Assembly (NCBI GenBank): GCA_020746105.1
Contig: CM036629.1
Location: forward strand, 6,909,501-6,973,500
Source of the DNA: Trogon surrucura
Lineage: Eukaryota > Chordata > Aves > Trogoniformes > Trogonidae
Reading direction: 5' to 3'
Length of the DNA stretch: 64,000 nucleotides
This document shows, piece by piece, positions 24,626-33,654 of this stretch. The position numbers and the translations under genes are program-made. A model generated the notes under the pieces. It had not been told where the DNA came from, ran no database searches, and was given only the letters and a program-made list of their open reading frames with translations. Within the stretch, counting starts at the first letter, position 1. The number at the start of each line of letters is the position of its first letter.

Positions 24626-25370
24626 TGGCCCTGGGGCTGCTGTCCCCTCCCCCTGGCACCCACCCCCTCCCCAGACACGTCCCCGTTCGCAAGAGCCCTC
24701 CTTGCCCGGTGTAAGCGGACTTGTACATAGAGACTCCCATGCGCACCGGGGGTCTTGGGCTCCGCGGGTGGAGGGGCGAGGGGCTGTGGCCGTCGTCCCC
24801 CTTCCTCTTCTTCCTCTCGCCGGCCAGAGCTCTGTCATGAAGCAAACCTGGGAGGTAGATCTGTGCCCTCTCCCTCCCTGCTGTCCTCTCTCCATATAAA
24901 ACCCAAAGGCCAGGGAGCTGTCAAGATAGGGTCGCCCCTGACAATTTGGGGTGATGCTGTGGCCACCCCACTGTTGGGCAGGGGGGCTCCTGAGCCTTCC
25001 CCCGTGGCCGGCAGATTTTCATGGTGTGGAAGCCACCATTTGTGGTGGAGCAGAGGGGCAGGGAGGGGTTGTGCCATCCCCCCATGGACCTGGGGCTGTG
25101 GGTAAGGGTCTGTAGTGGGGTAAGGGGGCATTGCGGGGGGGGGGGGGTGGCCTGGGCTGGGGCGGGAGGGGGCTGACCTGTGCGTTCTCATGTCTCGGGT
25201 TTTGCTGCCGTACCAGCTGTAACCGAAACGCAAACGGAAATTGGTGCCTTTTGAACACAGGGAAAGCCGCCGCTGGTTCCTGGAGCTACGGGGTTGCAGC
25301 CCCTTGAAACTCAGCCCCTTGCCCCCTGCCCACCCCCAAGCAGCATAAAGATTTGCCTCAAAACCCCGTC
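24626..25370 (+). other. BCAR1: BCAR1 3' untranslated region (approximate)
   Basis: Non-coding stretch after the BCAR1 stop. No canonical AATAAA is seen on the plus strand. The best candidate signal is the variant CATAAA at 25344-25349, so the end is approximate. It contains a run of 13 G near 25135-25147. Confidence 0.5.
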
Positions 25371-25604
25371 CCCATCTCCTGGGTATCTGCGTGTGCCTGC
25401 CGTGAGGAAGGACACCTGGGGAAGGCTGGGCTGTCCTGGCCCCTCCAGAAGATATCACAGCGTGTGGAGACTGTGTGTGCAAAGGGGTTTATTTGGGAGT
25501 CCCCTGACCCGCAGGACTGGGGATGGGGATGTTGGGGGAGTGTTTGGGGTGGCAGTGCAGCGTGGTGTGGCCAAGCCCAGCTGTGACTCCAGGAGCTCTT
25601 GCGT

Positions 25605-26387
25605 GAACTGAGATGGGACCCATGGCACCCCTGAGTACCTGGGCCTTGTCCTGGGACCCCAGGCATCCATCCCACACCCTGCGACACCCCTGGGCCCTCA
25701 GCCCCCCAGCTCCAGACACTGATCCCTCACCCTGGTGACCTTGAGGCCCCCCAGTCAGGGGCTTTGAGCACCTATCCTTAATTTCAGGACACCCCAGGGT
25801 CCCCCGGGCACCCATCACTTGCCCTGGGGTGCCCACCATGTATCCCCAGCAGGTGCCAGCATGGCCACTGCTGCTTGGCCAGCCCGTGGTGGGAGCTGTG
25901 GAGCTCCGGGAGGAGTGTGGCCACCACCACCGTGTCCCCAGGGTCCCAGACCCTTCCCCAGTCTTGTTGCCCTTCCCCTCCACAGACCCTTACCCTGTCT
26001 CGTTGCCCTTCCCCTCCTCTGACCCTTCCCCAGTCTCGTTGCCCTTCCCCTCCCCAGGCCCTTCCCCACCCGGGTCCCCCCCGGCACCCACGGGTGCATG
26101 GACTCATCGTGGCCGTGCTGCTGCCGCACCGCCGTGGCCGTGGAGACATTGGGGACCCCCACCACGGCCCTCAGGGCCTCCACCAGGTCGGGGGGCAGAG
26201 GGGGCTGGCGGGGATCAAGGGTCCCCCCGTCAGGCTCAGGCTTGGGGCGGGAGGACCCAGCACTCCCAAACTAGAGCCGAGACCCTCGGCCCCCAGTGCC
26301 CCCCGTCCCCCCACCCGGTCCCACCTTGGAGCAGCAGCTCCGTCGCCCCAGGGCTCCCCCCAGCCCCAGCACCCTCCGCAGGGCCAT
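25605..26387 (-). pseudogene. LDHD: Truncated, internally deleted LDHD copy
   Basis: Minus-strand copy of the 5' end of LDHD at the outer end of the left duplication arm. Exon 1 (26325-26387) is identical to the functional exon 1 at 33655-33717, including its ATG and GT donor. Exon 2 (26092-26205) matches exon 2 except for one substitution and one extra base (a run of six C against five), which shifts the frame. Intron 2 then passes directly into a relic of exon 7 (about 25865-25922, 7 differences in about 57 bases) and intron-7-like sequence to about 25605. Exons 3-6 and 8-11 are missing, so no D-lactate dehydrogenase can be made. The FAD and metal motifs all lie in the missing part. Its promoter-proximal DNA is also duplicated, so it may still be transcribed. 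Confidence 0.88.
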
Positions 26388-26939
26388 GGTGCCACCGACA
26401 GCACCAGCTCCACGACCTGCCCTCCCCTCCCCAGGGCCCCTCCCCCGGCGCCACCGGCCACCTTAAGGTGGCTCCGGCCGAGGGACCGGGACACGCGTTC
26501 CCCTCCCAGCCGGGGCCCTGTGCCCCCAGCGCCCTGCCCCGGGCCCTGCCTGGGGTCCCCACAGCCGGCCACGGCCCCGCAGGGCCTCCCAGGTGTCCCG
26601 CTCCCCGGCCACGTGTCCCCGCGGGACCCGGCCGTGGGGTCCTCACACCTGGTCTCCAGCCGGGGGTCCCCGAGCCTGCTCAGCTGTCCCTGCACATGGC
26701 CATGGGCCCGTCCTCGTCCCAGGGGAGGCCACGTGTCACCAGAGCTCCTGGCCAGAGGTCCCCCTGCACTGGGAGCACTGGTTGTGGTCCTTGCACTCAG
26801 CCGCGTGTCCCCGCTCCTGGCCAGGACTCCTCGACCCCACGGGAGGCCACGTGTGCCCCTTCTCCTAGACTCCAGAGCCTCATGTCCCCATCAGCCAGGG
26901 GTCCCCACCCCTCCTGCCATGCCCACCAGGTGCCCCCAC

Positions 26940-27205
26940 GCCCAGACCTCTGTCCTTGTGCCCACCGCCAACCCTTGTGCCCAGACCTCTGTCCCTGTTC
27001 CCACCGCCAGCCCCCGTGCCCAGACCTCTGTCCCTGTGCCCACCACCAGCCCCTGTGCCCACCGCCAGCACCTGTGCCCAGACCTCTGTCCCTGTGCCCA
27101 CCGCCAGCCCCCGTGCCCAGACCTCTGTCCCTGCGCCCAACTGCCAACCCCTGTGCCCAGACATCTGTCCCTGTGCCCACCACCAGCCCCTGTGCCCAGC
27201 CACAT
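26940..27205. repeat. 39-bp minisatellite, left arm
   Basis: Tandem array of a 39-bp unit built from two related halves (cccagacctctgtccctgtg and cccaccgccagcccctgtg). It has about seven units, roughly twice the array at the mirror position in the right arm (32961-33110). It lies between the chymotrypsinogen poly(A) site and the LDHD remnant, and generates long spurious Pro/Cys-rich frames. Confidence 0.9.
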
Positions 27206-27282
27206 GCCCCCAGCCATCCAGGTGCCCCACCTCCCGCCCACCCCGGTGCAGCAGCAAGGAGACATGGCTGGGGGAGTCAGCG

Positions 27283-27288
27283 TTTATT
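27283..27288 (-). terminator. CTRB1: Polyadenylation signal of left chymotrypsinogen
   Basis: TTTATT on the plus strand (AATAAA on the minus), 8 bp after the stop codon of the minus-strand chymotrypsinogen. The very short 3' UTR is typical of pancreatic protease genes. Confidence 0.85.
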
Positions 27289-27295
27289 GCCGGGC

Positions 27296-29637
27296 TCAGT
27301 TGGCCTCCAGGATGGACTCGATCCAGCTGAGGAGCGAGGTGACACGGGTGTAGACGGCGGGTGCGTTGGGGTCGCAGGTGCTGCTGCCCCACGAGACGAT
27401 GCCCACCAGGTTCCAGACGCCGTCCTTCTGGCACACCAGCGGGCCCCCGGAGTCGCCCTGCGGGCAGAGGGTGAGTGAGGGGGCCGGGGGCTTGAGGGGC
27501 CGAGGGTCGGGGGAGTCCCGGGGCACCTACATTGCAGGAGGAGGCACCGTCGGCGCCGGCACAGACCATGGAGTTGGCAATGCGGTAGCCCCAGTACTGC
27601 TTGCACTGCGCGTTGGTGAGCAGGGGCAGGGCGACCTGCTGCAGCACCGCTGGCGTAGCTGAGGCTGCAGGTGAGCAGGACGGCATCAGGGATGGGCACG
27701 GGTATGAGGATGGGGACGGGGATGGAGATGGGGATGGGGACGGGTCAGTTCTGGGGACTGGGGGTGAGTGCTAGCAGGGGGTTTGGGGATGAGGGTGGAG
27801 ATGGGCCCTGGGATGGAAATAAGAAGAGAGATGGGCACTGGAAGGGGAGAGGACGAGGATGGCTCGGAGGATGCAGAGGAGGAAGGGGACGGGCATGAGC
27901 ACAGGTGTGGGAAGGAGGCTGGGGATGGAGCTAGGGGATGGGGATGGGGAGGAACACAGGGGTGGAGACTGGGATGAGGATAGGTGTGGAGATGAGGATG
28001 AGGCTGAGTAAAGAGACTGGGGCCGGGCACGCGGAGAGGAAGGTGCGGTACCGTTGGGGTCAGTGAGCCCCCAGCCCGTGGTGACACAGGTCAAACCCCC
28101 CGGGAAGTCGTCGGTGGCCTGGGGCAGGCAGACGGGGGACACGCGGCTCGACATGCGCGCGGGGGTGGCCAGTTTGATGAGGGTGATGTCGTTGCGGATG
28201 GTCAGCATGTTGAAGTTGGGGTTCTTGAAGACCTGGAGCAGGCGGCACCGCTCCCAGTGCCCACACGCCCAGCCAGGGCGCGGGGCACCGGGCACTAGGC
28301 AGGGACTGACGGGGACGCCGGGGACTCATGGGGACCATGGGCATTGGCAGGGAGCCCAGGGAATGGCTCTGCGTGTCGCAGGCTCGTGTGGTCCTGGGGT
28401 GCAAACCCCTGCCCTCGGGCTCAGGGTAGCAGGGACACAGTGGGGACTGACGGGGACCCCATGGAGCAGAACCCAAGCCCTGGGCTGATGGGGCACTGGG
28501 GACACCAGTGGAGTGGAGAGATGGGGGACCCAGGCACGGGGCAGACCCCAAATCCCCGGCTGAGGTCCCCTCGTGGAGCAGGTGACAACCCCATACACTG
28601 ATGGGGGCCACGGAGCAGAGACCAGACTCCAACCCCCGGGGCAATGGGGCCACCAAATGGCACGTGTCCCACCCGGGGTTACTGCTGGCCAGGGACAGCC
28701 CCCAGCCCAGGGGCACTGGGGAACAGGGACAGCCCACATCACATCACCCAGGGCTCTGACCCCCATCCCTGAGGCATGCTGGGGACCAGGGACAGCCTGG
28801 GGACCCACCCTGAGATGTTAGCGGGAGCAGGGCCAGCCCAAGGGAGCCCAGAGCAGGGCTGCAGCCACCACGGACACCCCAGGCCACCCAGACCCTGAGT
28901 AAGGGCAGCGAGGGACCCCCTGGAGACACAGCTCCGAGGACACGGCAGACCCTGACCCCGCGAGCTCCCTGGGGTGCCTGTGAGACCCCCGTCCCGCCGG
29001 TACCTTCTCGATGGCCAACTCCTGCTGCTCAGAGGTGGGCGAGTCCTGGTCGTATGCACCCACCACCACGGTGTCGGTGGTCCTGGGCACGGGCAGGCGC
29101 TGAGCACAGGGCACTGGCGCGGGGACGGGGGTTCCCTGGGGGACCCATGCCCAGCCCCGGGCCGGCCGGTGGCAGAGCCGGTGCCTACCTGACGCTGCAG
29201 TGGGCGGCCGTGACCACCCAGTTCTCGCTGATCAGTGACCCGCCGCAGAAGTGGAAGCCATTGTAGCGCTGGGTGGGGAGAGCTGCCATCAGCACCCGCC
29301 GGGGACACTGCTGTTTCCAGCACCCCCCTGGCCCCCAGCACAGCCCCCTCCCCACCGTGGGTACTCACCTGCAGGGACACCTGCCATGGCCACGAGCCCG
29401 GCACCGCCGGCTCCCCATTGACGATACGGTTGTAGCCACGGATGACGGGCGCAATGGCGGGCACGCCGCAGCCTGTGGGGCACAGGCAGCCGTGGGGCGG
29501 GTGCTCCGGGTGACCCCGTGCACCCCCCTCACCCCGTGCCGCCCCCTAAGCCCTGAGCCCACCCGGCCCCACGTACTCTCCAGGGCCCGGGCAGAGCCCG
29601 CCAGCGCCAGGCAGCTCAGCAGCCACAGCAGAGCCAT
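27296..29637 (-). CDS. CTRB1: Chymotrypsinogen B, left copy (BCAR1-proximal)
   Basis: Seven exons on the minus strand: 29577-29637, 29369-29472, 29189-29268, 29004-29082, 28052-28232, 27531-27664, 27296-27457. All have GT/AG junctions, and they encode 266 aa. Signal peptide [18 protein letters not shown], then the activation peptide with Cys1 (CGVPAI) and activation site NRIVNGE. Catalytic triad: His57 in TAAHC, Asp102 in RNDIT, Ser195 in GDSGGP. The S1 pocket is Ser189 (SSCNGDSGG), Gly216 (SWGSS) and Ala226 (PAVYTRV), a chymotrypsin-B type pocket. It is a secreted pancreatic zymogen, activated by trypsin, that cuts after large hydrophobic residues. It differs from the right copy at only three residues: Met, Val and Asn here against Ile, Ile and Asp. 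Divergent orientation next to BCAR1 resembles human CTRB1; the symbol is assigned by position only. Confidence 0.95.
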
Positions 29638-29685
29638 TGTCACTCGTCACTTGTGGGGACTGACCCTGCCCGGGGCTCGGCCACT

Positions 29686-29691
29686 CTTATA
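29686..29691 (-). promoter_or_regulatory. CTRB1: TATA box of left chymotrypsinogen
   Basis: TATAAG on the minus strand, about 50 bp before the start codon. It is part of a stretch shared exactly with the right copy. The shared promoter extends only about 50 bp further upstream before the arms diverge. Confidence 0.75.
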
Positions 29692-29737
29692 CCTGCCGCC
29701 GGCCTTGCCGCCGCGGCCTCGGGAGATAGCGTGGCAC

Positions 29738-30386
29738 CTGGCTCCACACCTGGACGGCACCATGCCAGCTCTGGCACCACGGCTGTCACCCAACCCCCAG
29801 GGATTAGTGGTCACCCCATGCCCTAGACTGGGCAGGGAATGGTAAGAGATCTGCAGCCTGATCCCATGTGCTGGTGGGCACTTGCATGCTGGGCTCCCCA
29901 GTACATGACAGGGACATACTGGAGAGTGGCCACAAGGATATGGAAAATAGAGGAACATCTCAATAGCAGAGGGAGGGTGCAATGGGACAGAGCTATGCTC
30001 TTTCCACTGGTGCTGAGGGTGAGGACCAGAGGTGACAGGACAATTTGAGATACAGGAGGGTTCCTTTCAATATCAGGAAACACATTTTCACTGCGGGATC
30101 ACTGAGCACCGGCACAGGTTGTCCAGGGCAGAGATGGAGTCCCCGTCCGTGGACATACTCAGAAGCCACCTGGACATGGTCCCTGGGTGGCCCTGATAGA
30201 GTTGAACCAGGTGAGATCCAAGGTCCCTTCCAACCCTGACCCCGCTGTAACAGACTGTCCTGTGCTCTAGCCCAAGCCTCATGTTCAAGCCAGCACTTAG
30301 ACCCCACCAGCGCCAGCCAATGGTCCGGGCCAAGGACAATGGCACCAGGTGCCACACTCCCAAGGCCCTTCCTGGCGTGGTGCCGG
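29738..30386. other. Spacer between the inverted arms (divergent CTRB promoters)
   Basis: About 650 bp not shared between arms, lying between the two head-to-head chymotrypsinogen genes. It holds a CR1 3' fragment (29975-30262) and unique flanks. E-box-like cacctg/caggtg sequences occur on both sides (for example near 29735 and 30348); these could serve acinar bHLH factors, which is inference. Confidence 0.75.
29975..30262 (+). repeat. CR1 LINE fragment at the inverted-repeat centre
   Basis: Plus-orientation CR1 3' region: 'gggttcctttcaatatcagg', 'gttgtccagggcagagatgg', 'agatccaaggtcccttccaa'. The terminal octamers are lost. It lies in the unique spacer, not in either arm. Confidence 0.88.
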
Positions 30387-30432
30387 GTGCCACGCTATCT
30401 CCCGAGGCCGCGGCGGCAAGGCCGGCGGCAGG

Positions 30433-30438
30433 TATAAG
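30433..30438 (+). promoter_or_regulatory. CTRB2: TATA box of right chymotrypsinogen
   Basis: TATAAG about 50 bp upstream of the ATG, identical in sequence and spacing to that of the left copy. Confidence 0.75.
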
Positions 30439-30486
30439 AGTGGCCGAGCCCCGGGCAGGGTCAGTCCCCACAAGTGACGAGTGACA

Positions 30487-32859
30487 ATGGCTCTGCTGTG
30501 GCTGCTGAGCTGCCTGGCGCTGGCGGGCTCTGCCCGGGCCCTGGAGAGTACGTGGGGCCGGGTGGGCTCAGGGCTTAGGGGGCGGCACGGGGTGAGGGGG
30601 GTGCACGGGGTCACCCGGAGCGCCCGCCCCACGGCTGCCTGTGCCCCACAGGCTGCGGCGTGCCCGCCATTGCGCCCGTCATCCGTGGCTACAACCGTAT
30701 CGTCAATGGGGAGCCGGCGGTGCCGGGCTCGTGGCCGTGGCAGGTGTCCCTGCAGGTGAGTACCCACGGCGGGGAGGGGGCTGTGCTGGGGGCCAGGGGG
30801 GTGCTGGAAACAGCAGTGTCCCTGGCGGGTGCTGATGGCAGCTCTCCCCACCCAGCGCTACAATGGCTTCCACTTCTGCGGCGGGTCACTGATCAGCGAG
30901 AACTGGGTGGTCACGGCCGCCCACTGCAGCGTCAGGTAGGCACTGGCTCTGCCACCGGCCGGCCCGGGGCTGGGCATGGGTCCCCCAGGGAACCCCCGTC
31001 CCCGCGCCAGTGCCCGGTGCTCAGCGCCTGCCCGTGCCCAGAACCACCGACACCGTGGTGGTGGGTGCATACGACCAGGACTCGCCCACCTCTGAGCAGC
31101 AGGAGTTGGCCATTGAGAAGGTACCGGCGGGACGGGGGTCTCACAGGCACCCCAGGGAGCTCGCGGGGTCAGGGTCTGCCGTGTCCTCGGAGCTGTGTCT
31201 CCAGGGGGTCCCTCGCTGCCCTTACTCAGGGTCTGGGTGGCCTGGGGTGTCCGTGGTGGCTGCAGCCCTGCGCTGGGCTCCTTTGGGCTGGCCCTGCTCC
31301 CGCTAACACCTCAGGGTGGGTCCCCAGGCTGTCCCTGGTCCCCAGCATGCCTCAGGGATGGGGGTCAGAGCCCTGGGTGATGTGATGTGGGCTGTCCCTG
31401 TTCCCCAGTGCCCCTGGGCTGGGGGCTGTCCCTGGCCAGCAGTAACCCCGGGTGGGACACGTGCCATTTGGTGGCCCCATTGCCCCGGGGGTTGGAGTCT
31501 GGTCTCTGCTCCGTGGCCCCCATCAGTGTCTGGGGTTGTCACCTCCTCCACGAGGGGACCTCAGCCGGGGATTTGGGGTCTACCCCGTGCCTGGGTCCCC
31601 CATCTCTCCACTGGTGTCCCCAGTGCCCCATATCTCAGGGGTTGGGGTCTGCTCCCCAGGTCCCCATCAGCCCAGGGCTTGGGTTCTGCTCCATGGGGTC
31701 CCCGTCAGTCCCCACTGTGTCCCTGCTACCCTGAGCCCCAGGGCAGGGGTTTGCGCCCCAGGACCACACGAGCCTGCGACACGCAGAGCCATTCCCTGGG
31801 CTCCCTGCCAATGCCCATGGTCCCCATGAGTCCCCGGCGTCCCCGTCAGTCCCTGCCTAGTGCCCGGTGCCCCGCGCCCTGGCTGGGCGTGTGGGCACTG
31901 GGAGTGGTGCCGCCTGCTCCAGGTCTTCAAGAACCCCAACTTCAACATTCTGACCATCCGCAACGACATCACCCTCATCAAACTGGCCACCCCCGCGCGC
32001 ATGTCGAGCCGCGTGTCCCCCATCTGCCTGCCCCAGGCCACCGACGACTTCCCGGGGGGTTTGACCTGTGTCACCACGGGCTGGGGGCTCACTGACCCCA
32101 ACGGTACCGCACCTTCCTCTCCGCGTGCCCGGCCCCAGTCTCTTTACTCAGCCTCATCCTCATCTCCACACCTATCCTCATCCCAGTCTCCACCCCTGTG
32201 TTCCTCCCCATCCCCATCCCCTAGCTCCATCCCCAGCCTCCTTCCCACACCTGTGCTCATGCCCGTCCCCTTCCTCCTCTGCATCCTCCGAGCCATCCTC
32301 GTCCTCTCCCCTTCCAGTGCCCATCTCTCTTCTTATTTCCATCCCAGGGTCCATCTCCACCCTCATCCCCAAACCCCCTGCTAGCACTCACCCCCAGTCC
32401 CCAGAACTTACTCGTCCCCATCCCCATCTCCATCCCCGTCCCCATCCTCATACCCGTGCCCATCCCTGACGCCGTCCTGCTCACCTGCAGCCTCAGCTAC
32501 GCCAGCAGTGCTGCAGCAGGTCGCCCTGCCCCTGCTCACCAACGCGCAGTGCAAGCAGTACTGGGGCTACCGCATTGCCGACTCCATGGTCTGTGCCGGC
32601 GCCGACGGTGCCTCCTCCTGCAATGTAGGTGCCCCGGGACTCCCCCGACCCCTGGCCCCCCAAGCCCCCGGCCCCCCTGCTTACCCTCTGCCCGCAGGGC
32701 GACTCCGGGGGCCCGCTGGTGTGCCAGAAGGACGGCGTCTGGAACCTGGTGGGCATCGTCTCGTGGGGCAGCAGCACCTGCGACCCCAACGCACCCGCCG
32801 TCTACACCCGTGTCACCTCGCTCCTCAGCTGGATCGAGTCCATCTTGGAGGCCAACTGA
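30487..32859 (+). CDS. CTRB2: Chymotrypsinogen B, right copy (LDHD-proximal)
   Basis: Seven exons: 30487-30547, 30652-30755, 30856-30935, 31042-31120, 31923-32103, 32491-32624, 32698-32859. Phases are consistent, encoding 266 aa. It has the same 18-residue signal peptide, Cys1 activation peptide, RIVNGE activation site and His57/Asp102/Ser195 triad as its mirror copy. The S1 pocket is Ser189/Gly216/Ala226. Product: secreted pancreatic serine protease zymogen. Of the three residues that separate the copies, this one keeps Asp in RIADSMVC (position 178 in chymotrypsin numbering), where bovine chymotrypsin also has Asp. It has Ile at the other two (NFNILTI and SPICLP). Both genes look intact, with matching TATA boxes and poly(A) signals, so both are probably expressed. 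The symbol follows position relative to LDHD in mammals, not demonstrated orthology. Confidence 0.96.
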
Positions 32860-32866
32860 GCCCGGC

Positions 32867-32872
32867 AATAAA
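32867..32872 (+). terminator. CTRB2: Polyadenylation signal of right chymotrypsinogen
   Basis: Canonical AATAAA 8 bp after the stop codon, mirrored exactly in the left copy. Confidence 0.88.
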
Positions 32873-32960
32873 CGCTGACCCCCCCCCCCAGCCATGTCTC
32901 CTTGCTGCTGCACCGGGGTGGGCGGGAGGTGGGGCACCCGGATGGCTGGGGGCATGTGGC

Positions 32961-33110
32961 TGGGCACAGGGGCTGGCGGTGGGCACAGGGACAGAGGTCT
33001 GGGCACAGGGGCTGGCGGTGGGCACAGGGACAGAGGTCTGGGCACAGGGACAGAGGTCTGGGCACAGGGGCTGGCGGTGGGCACAAGGACAGAGGTCTGG
33101 GCATGGGGGC
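32961..33110. repeat. 39-bp minisatellite, right arm
   Basis: Three full 39-bp units plus one 20-bp half-unit, alternating gggcacaggggctggcggt and gggcacagggacagaggtct. It is the mirror counterpart of the longer array in the left arm. Confidence 0.88.
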
Positions 33111-33654
33111 ACCTGGTGGGCATGGCAGGAGGGGTGGGGACCCCTGGCTGATGGGGACATGAGGCTCTGGAGTCTAGGAGAAGGGGCACACGTGGCCTCC
33201 CGTGGGGTCGAGGAGTCCTGGCCAGGAGCGGGGACACGCGGCTGAGTGCAAGGACCACAACCAGTGCTCCCAGTGCAGGGGGACCTCTGGCCAGGAGCTC
33301 TGGGGACACGTGGCCTCCCCTGGGACGAGGACGGGCCCATGGCCATGTGCAGGGACAGCTGAGCAGGCTCGGGGACCCCCGGCTGGAGACCAGGTGTGAG
33401 GACCCCGCGGCCGGGTCCCGCGGGGACACGTGGCCGGGGAGCAGGACACCTGGGAGGCCCTGCGGGGCCGTGGCCGGCTGTGGGGACCCCAGGCGGGGCC
33501 CGGGGCAGGGCGCTGGGGGCACAGGGCCCCGGCTGGGAGGGGAACGCGTGTCCCGGCCCCTCGGCCAGAGCCACCTTAAGGTGGCCGGTGGCGCCGGGGG
33601 AGGGGCCCTGGGGAGGGGAGGGCAGGTCGTGGAGCTGGTGCTGTCGGTGGCACC

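Larger units (their letters stand above)
25605..29737 (-). repeat. Left arm of large inverted duplication (CTRB + LDHD 5' end)
   Basis: Reverse-complement counterpart of 30387 to about 34150, with scattered homology on to about 36660. It contains a whole chymotrypsinogen B gene, the 39-bp minisatellite behind it and the 5' part of LDHD. Proximal parts are almost identical, introns included. The inner edge is sharp: both arms share sequence up to 'gcgtggcac' at 29729-29737 (complement at 30387-30395) and differ beyond it. Confidence 0.93.

Noticed and set aside
24254-24895. 213-codon minus-strand frame opposite the last BCAR1 exon
   Set aside because: It is the antisense shadow of a strongly conserved coding exon, with no independent support.
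25829-27478. 549-codon plus-strand frame opposite the left chymotrypsinogen
   Set aside because: It spans a pseudogene, a minisatellite and antisense exons. A mirror frame exists in the other arm (32825-34594), as expected of duplicated DNA rather than a gene.
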